NCBI GenBank assembly: GCA_963575745.1
Contig: CAUYUJ010015715.1
Coordinates: forward strand, 621,770 to 679,269
Origin: Prorocentrum cordatum
Taxonomy: Eukaryota; Sar; Dinophyceae; Prorocentrales; Prorocentraceae
Direction of reading: 5' to 3'
DNA length: 57,500 bases
Position 1 is the stretch's first letter, and every line of letters starts with the position of its first letter. Shown here one piece after another: positions 55,085 through 57,500 of the stretch. The translations under genes and the position numbers were made by a program. The notes below the pieces were generated by a model. The model searched no databases. It was not told the origin of the DNA and saw only the letters and a program-made list of their open reading frames with translations.

Positions 55085-55565
55085 TTACCGCAGCAAACCA
55101 TTGGGATCATGGTGCTGGACATGTGGCTTCGGGTCCTCCTCGCCAGGAGTCCAGACTGTCTGAGAAAACCACTGCGTCATCGCAAGGCTCCAGGCGTCTG
55201 GGAGTGACAAACCACCTCCCCTGGCCCAAAAAGCTGCAACGTAGCGAAACACCGTGACCAGAGCCCCAGACCCCATCGCTCTGCGGCATTCTTCCGAGCC
55301 GCTTCGATCCTTGCTGGCCCTGGGGCCCGACACCATTGGGAAAGCGCCTGGTGTGCAACCTAGGGCTCCCAACTTCGCGCTTCGCGCTGCGCGAAGCGCG
55401 AAGCGCGAATAACTTCGCGCTCTCGCGCCGCCCTCCCAAAGGGAGAATAGGAGGACGAGGAGGAGGGGGAGAAGGAACGAGGACCGCGAAGCGCGAAGCG
55501 CGAATAACTTCGCGCCCTCGAGGGAGCCCTTGGCAACAGTTGCAGCGCCCGGATCTCAAGCAAGG
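55085..55565 (-). CDS. Coding stretch interrupted by a family A element
   Basis: With 55360-55537 removed as a 178-nt GT-AG intron, 101 codons are open on the minus strand, from 55565 to a TAA at 55087-55085. The join reads AAC-T/GT-TGC. The downstream part (SGPRASKDRSGSEECRR, VTVFRYVAAFWARGGGLSLP) looks protein-like, but no family is recognised. A GTAAGC overlaps the stop and could instead be a splice donor, so the end is uncertain. An in-frame TGA at 55568-55566 means the exon would have to begin at or after 55565, for example at an AG near 55556. Confidence 0.35.
55360..55532 (+). mobile_element. Inverted-repeat element family A, copy 2 (candidate intron)
   Basis: This 173-bp element starts ctagggctccc and ends gggagcccttg, with a perfect 5-bp target duplication, gcaac, at 55355-55359 and 55533-55537. 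It is about 97% identical to 4355-4527. On the minus strand the first duplication plus element reads GTTGCCAAGG...GCCCTAG, a GT-AG intron whose removal recreates the pre-insertion sequence exactly. Confidence 0.88.
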
Positions 55566-57500
55566 TCAGACGACCACCCCCTCTCCTCCGCCTGCGGCCC
55601 GAGCTCGCGCGCAGGAGCGGGGCGCGACCCGCCCGCGTCCGCTCCCTGGGGGTGCACGGCCCCACCGGGTGAGAGCCGTTTCCCCTGACCATCCCAGCCA
55701 TCTCAAGGTCTGGTCGCCGAACCGACCCACCAAAAGCACGAGGGTCTCCAAAAGCATAGCACGGAGCGAGAACGCGCGCGCGCGCTGGGCGGGCGCAGGG
55801 TCCATTTCGACTCCACCTTTGGTGGCCGCTTCTGGGGCGCTCCGCTCGGCCTACTCTGGGCCCTCTCGTGCGAGGGGGGAGCTGGGGAGCCGAGGCTCGG
55901 GGATGGCGAGGGACGGGAGGAGGACGAGAGGGAGGCGGGAAGTGGACGGCGAAGAAACGAGCGGGAGACGAGCGAGAATGTCGCGGGGGAGGGCGAGGAG
56001 GAGGAGGAAGAGGAGGAGGAGGAGGACGAAGACGACGACGACGCACGCCTCTGGAGCACAGCTCGATGTCTGAGCAGACTTGACGCTCGAGGACCGACTT
56101 ACAGCCGAAGACTTCGTGCACGCGCACGCCTTGATTATGGGGATCCGAATGTTATTGATGGGGAGGGCAAGGAGGAGGAGGAGGAGGAGGAGGAGGAGGA
56201 GGAGGAGGATTAATGTGGAGGGAGGAGGAAGAGAAGGAGGATGAGGCGAAGGAAGACGAGGAGGAGGAGGAGGAGGAGCAAGAGGGTAATGAGGAGGAGG
56301 CCCCCTTCCCCCCTCCCCCTGGAGAGGTGGGTGGGGAGCAGAACAAGAGGACGCCAGCTATCACTCTACGTGGGATACACGGTGGCCGCTGACCCAGCCC
56401 ACACCATTGCGTTGCTTGCGCCTCCGTACCGAACGTGATAGCTCAGGTCTGGTGCGGAAGAAGAGCTGGCGCTCGATCCTGGTCCAGTGCGGCCGCGTGT
56501 GCCCCCAGCTCCCGCGGCGTCGGCTACATGCAAGAGCGATCCTAGGCAAGAGTGACCTCTCGAGCGCGGCTTCACAGGGGGCGCGGGGTGGACAAACCTG
56601 GGCGCACAGGCAGCTGCTGCCGCTCCGCAGTTGGCCATCTGGGGACCCATCTGTGCCCGCACCGAGCGTCACTCCGGCGAAAGGTCACTCCTGCGTCTGC
56701 TCGAGTGGTGGTGCCAGCGCTCCACCCCGACAGGGCCTCGGACGGTGCTGCACCCGCTGGTTCGGGAGCCATCAGAGGCTGATCGGCCGACGTCGGCCAT
56801 GGCACGTCGACTCACAGCGGCGGCCTGCGAGCACGTGCTGGCAGAGGTCGGAGCTGGGGCAGCGAGCGTCCTGATCTGGTGGGCGTTTTTTATTCCGGGT
56901 TGCGGCATTTGGCCGAAGGGTGGGGGAGGGGGGGGACTGGGTCTGGGCCGGTGCTTAGTCGATCTGTTTGTACCAGTCGCCTAAGCATACTGGGGAGAAG
57001 GGTCCTGACCAGTCGCCCAAACCAACCGCCCAAAGCAGCCCAGACCTGGTCTATGGGGAGGTGGAGGGGGAGGGGGTCCGCGCCGATCGGCGAAACAATA
57101 AACAAACAATAACGGCGACCTGCTGCCCAAGCTGCTTGAAATCCCACCAGCCCTCTGGGCGTAGGTGGTCTAGAACAAATCCTCTTCCACCCCTCCCTCT
57201 TCCCCCTTGGGGAGGGGTTTACCCCTCCACAATTACACAATATGAAAATACTCTCCCACTTCCCCTGATGGCGTCCCGAAGATATCCGACACCCCCCCGC
57301 GTATTGTTTTTTTACAAACAAGATTCCCGGGAAACGGATTTTCGCCTGCGTTTTTTTTCAAAATGCTGCTCTCGCTTAGGCGCCGGCCTCATTTCTGCTC
57401 CCGAATCGTTCCGAATCGTGCTCCCGCTGCAGCGTGGGCCTCATTTTCGGATCGGTGTTTGGCCTCCGTCGTTCAGGATGGCGTTCTCGCCCCAGCGCGG
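55566..57500. other. GC-rich right end, GGA tracts, no supported gene
   Basis: GGA repeats lie at about 55990-56045 and 56160-56285. A plus-strand frame at 56631-56984 (SLLRLLEWWCQRSTPTG, EHVLAEVGAGAASVLIWWAF) could be a small unknown protein but lacks support. At 57190-57222 ctccctcttcccccttgggg and the following aggggttta resemble 11713-11749. Confidence 0.4.

Noticed and set aside
55081-55102. A 22-nt intron (GTAAGC to CCCTCAG) after the 55-kb coding stretch
   Set aside because: Too short for a known spliceosomal intron in this group; the TAA is more simply a stop codon or the donor of a longer intron.

Overview
The window looks like nuclear DNA of a dinoflagellate, possibly a Prorocentrum-like one; the species cannot be fixed from sequence alone. 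The evidence is very GC-rich DNA crowded with micro- and minisatellites, broken retrotransposons of the kind abundant in dinoflagellates, few genes with clear coding logic, introns with GT, GC and apparently GA donors, and one 13-nt match to the core of the dinoflagellate spliced leader. I saw no rRNA, tRNA, CRISPR array, bacterial operon or virus gene.

Layout. 1-870: CCT tract. 872-2307 (-): tail of a broken reverse transcriptase. 2409-3733 (+): broken member of a dinoflagellate repeated protein family. 3.7-13.9 kb: repeats, several inverted-repeat elements and a duplicated 0.5-kb segment. 13.95-21.0 kb (-): a decayed LINE-like retroelement (endonuclease, reverse transcriptase, RNase H) split by tandem repeats. 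21-25.2 kb: simple repeats. 25.2-27.4 kb (-): a probable six-exon gene whose introns are mostly inverted-repeat elements. 27.8-34.1 kb: repeats and GC-rich DNA. 34.1-36.0 kb (-): a duplicated leucine-rich-repeat gene interrupted by a small transposable element. 36.7-42.9 kb: minisatellites and large TAG arrays. 43.5-46.5 kb (+): broken reverse transcriptase with a restriction-like endonuclease tail. 47.1-49.9 kb (+): frameshifted ORF with a cysteine-rich zinc-binding-like block. 50.5-53.4 kb: 2.8 kb of nearly continuous tandem repeats. 54-57.5 kb: degenerate repeats plus one short coding stretch interrupted by another inverted-repeat element.

The most interesting signal is a set of short (about 165-205 bp) non-autonomous elements with terminal inverted repeats. 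Several have perfect 5-bp target duplications: gcaac, ctgca, accag, cgcct and gaagt. Three cases sit inside minus-strand reading frames, and removing the element plus one target copy restores the frame exactly. In one case (55360-55537) the target duplication supplies a GT donor and the element end supplies the AG acceptor. In the 25-27 kb gene most introns look like such elements. In the leucine-rich-repeat gene the element supplies the stop codon now seen, and the frame resumes beyond it with the expected linker sequence. Together these look like introners, meaning transposable elements that create introns, belonging to families whose 5-bp target size I cannot match to a familiar class. No RNA evidence was available, so splicing is inferred.
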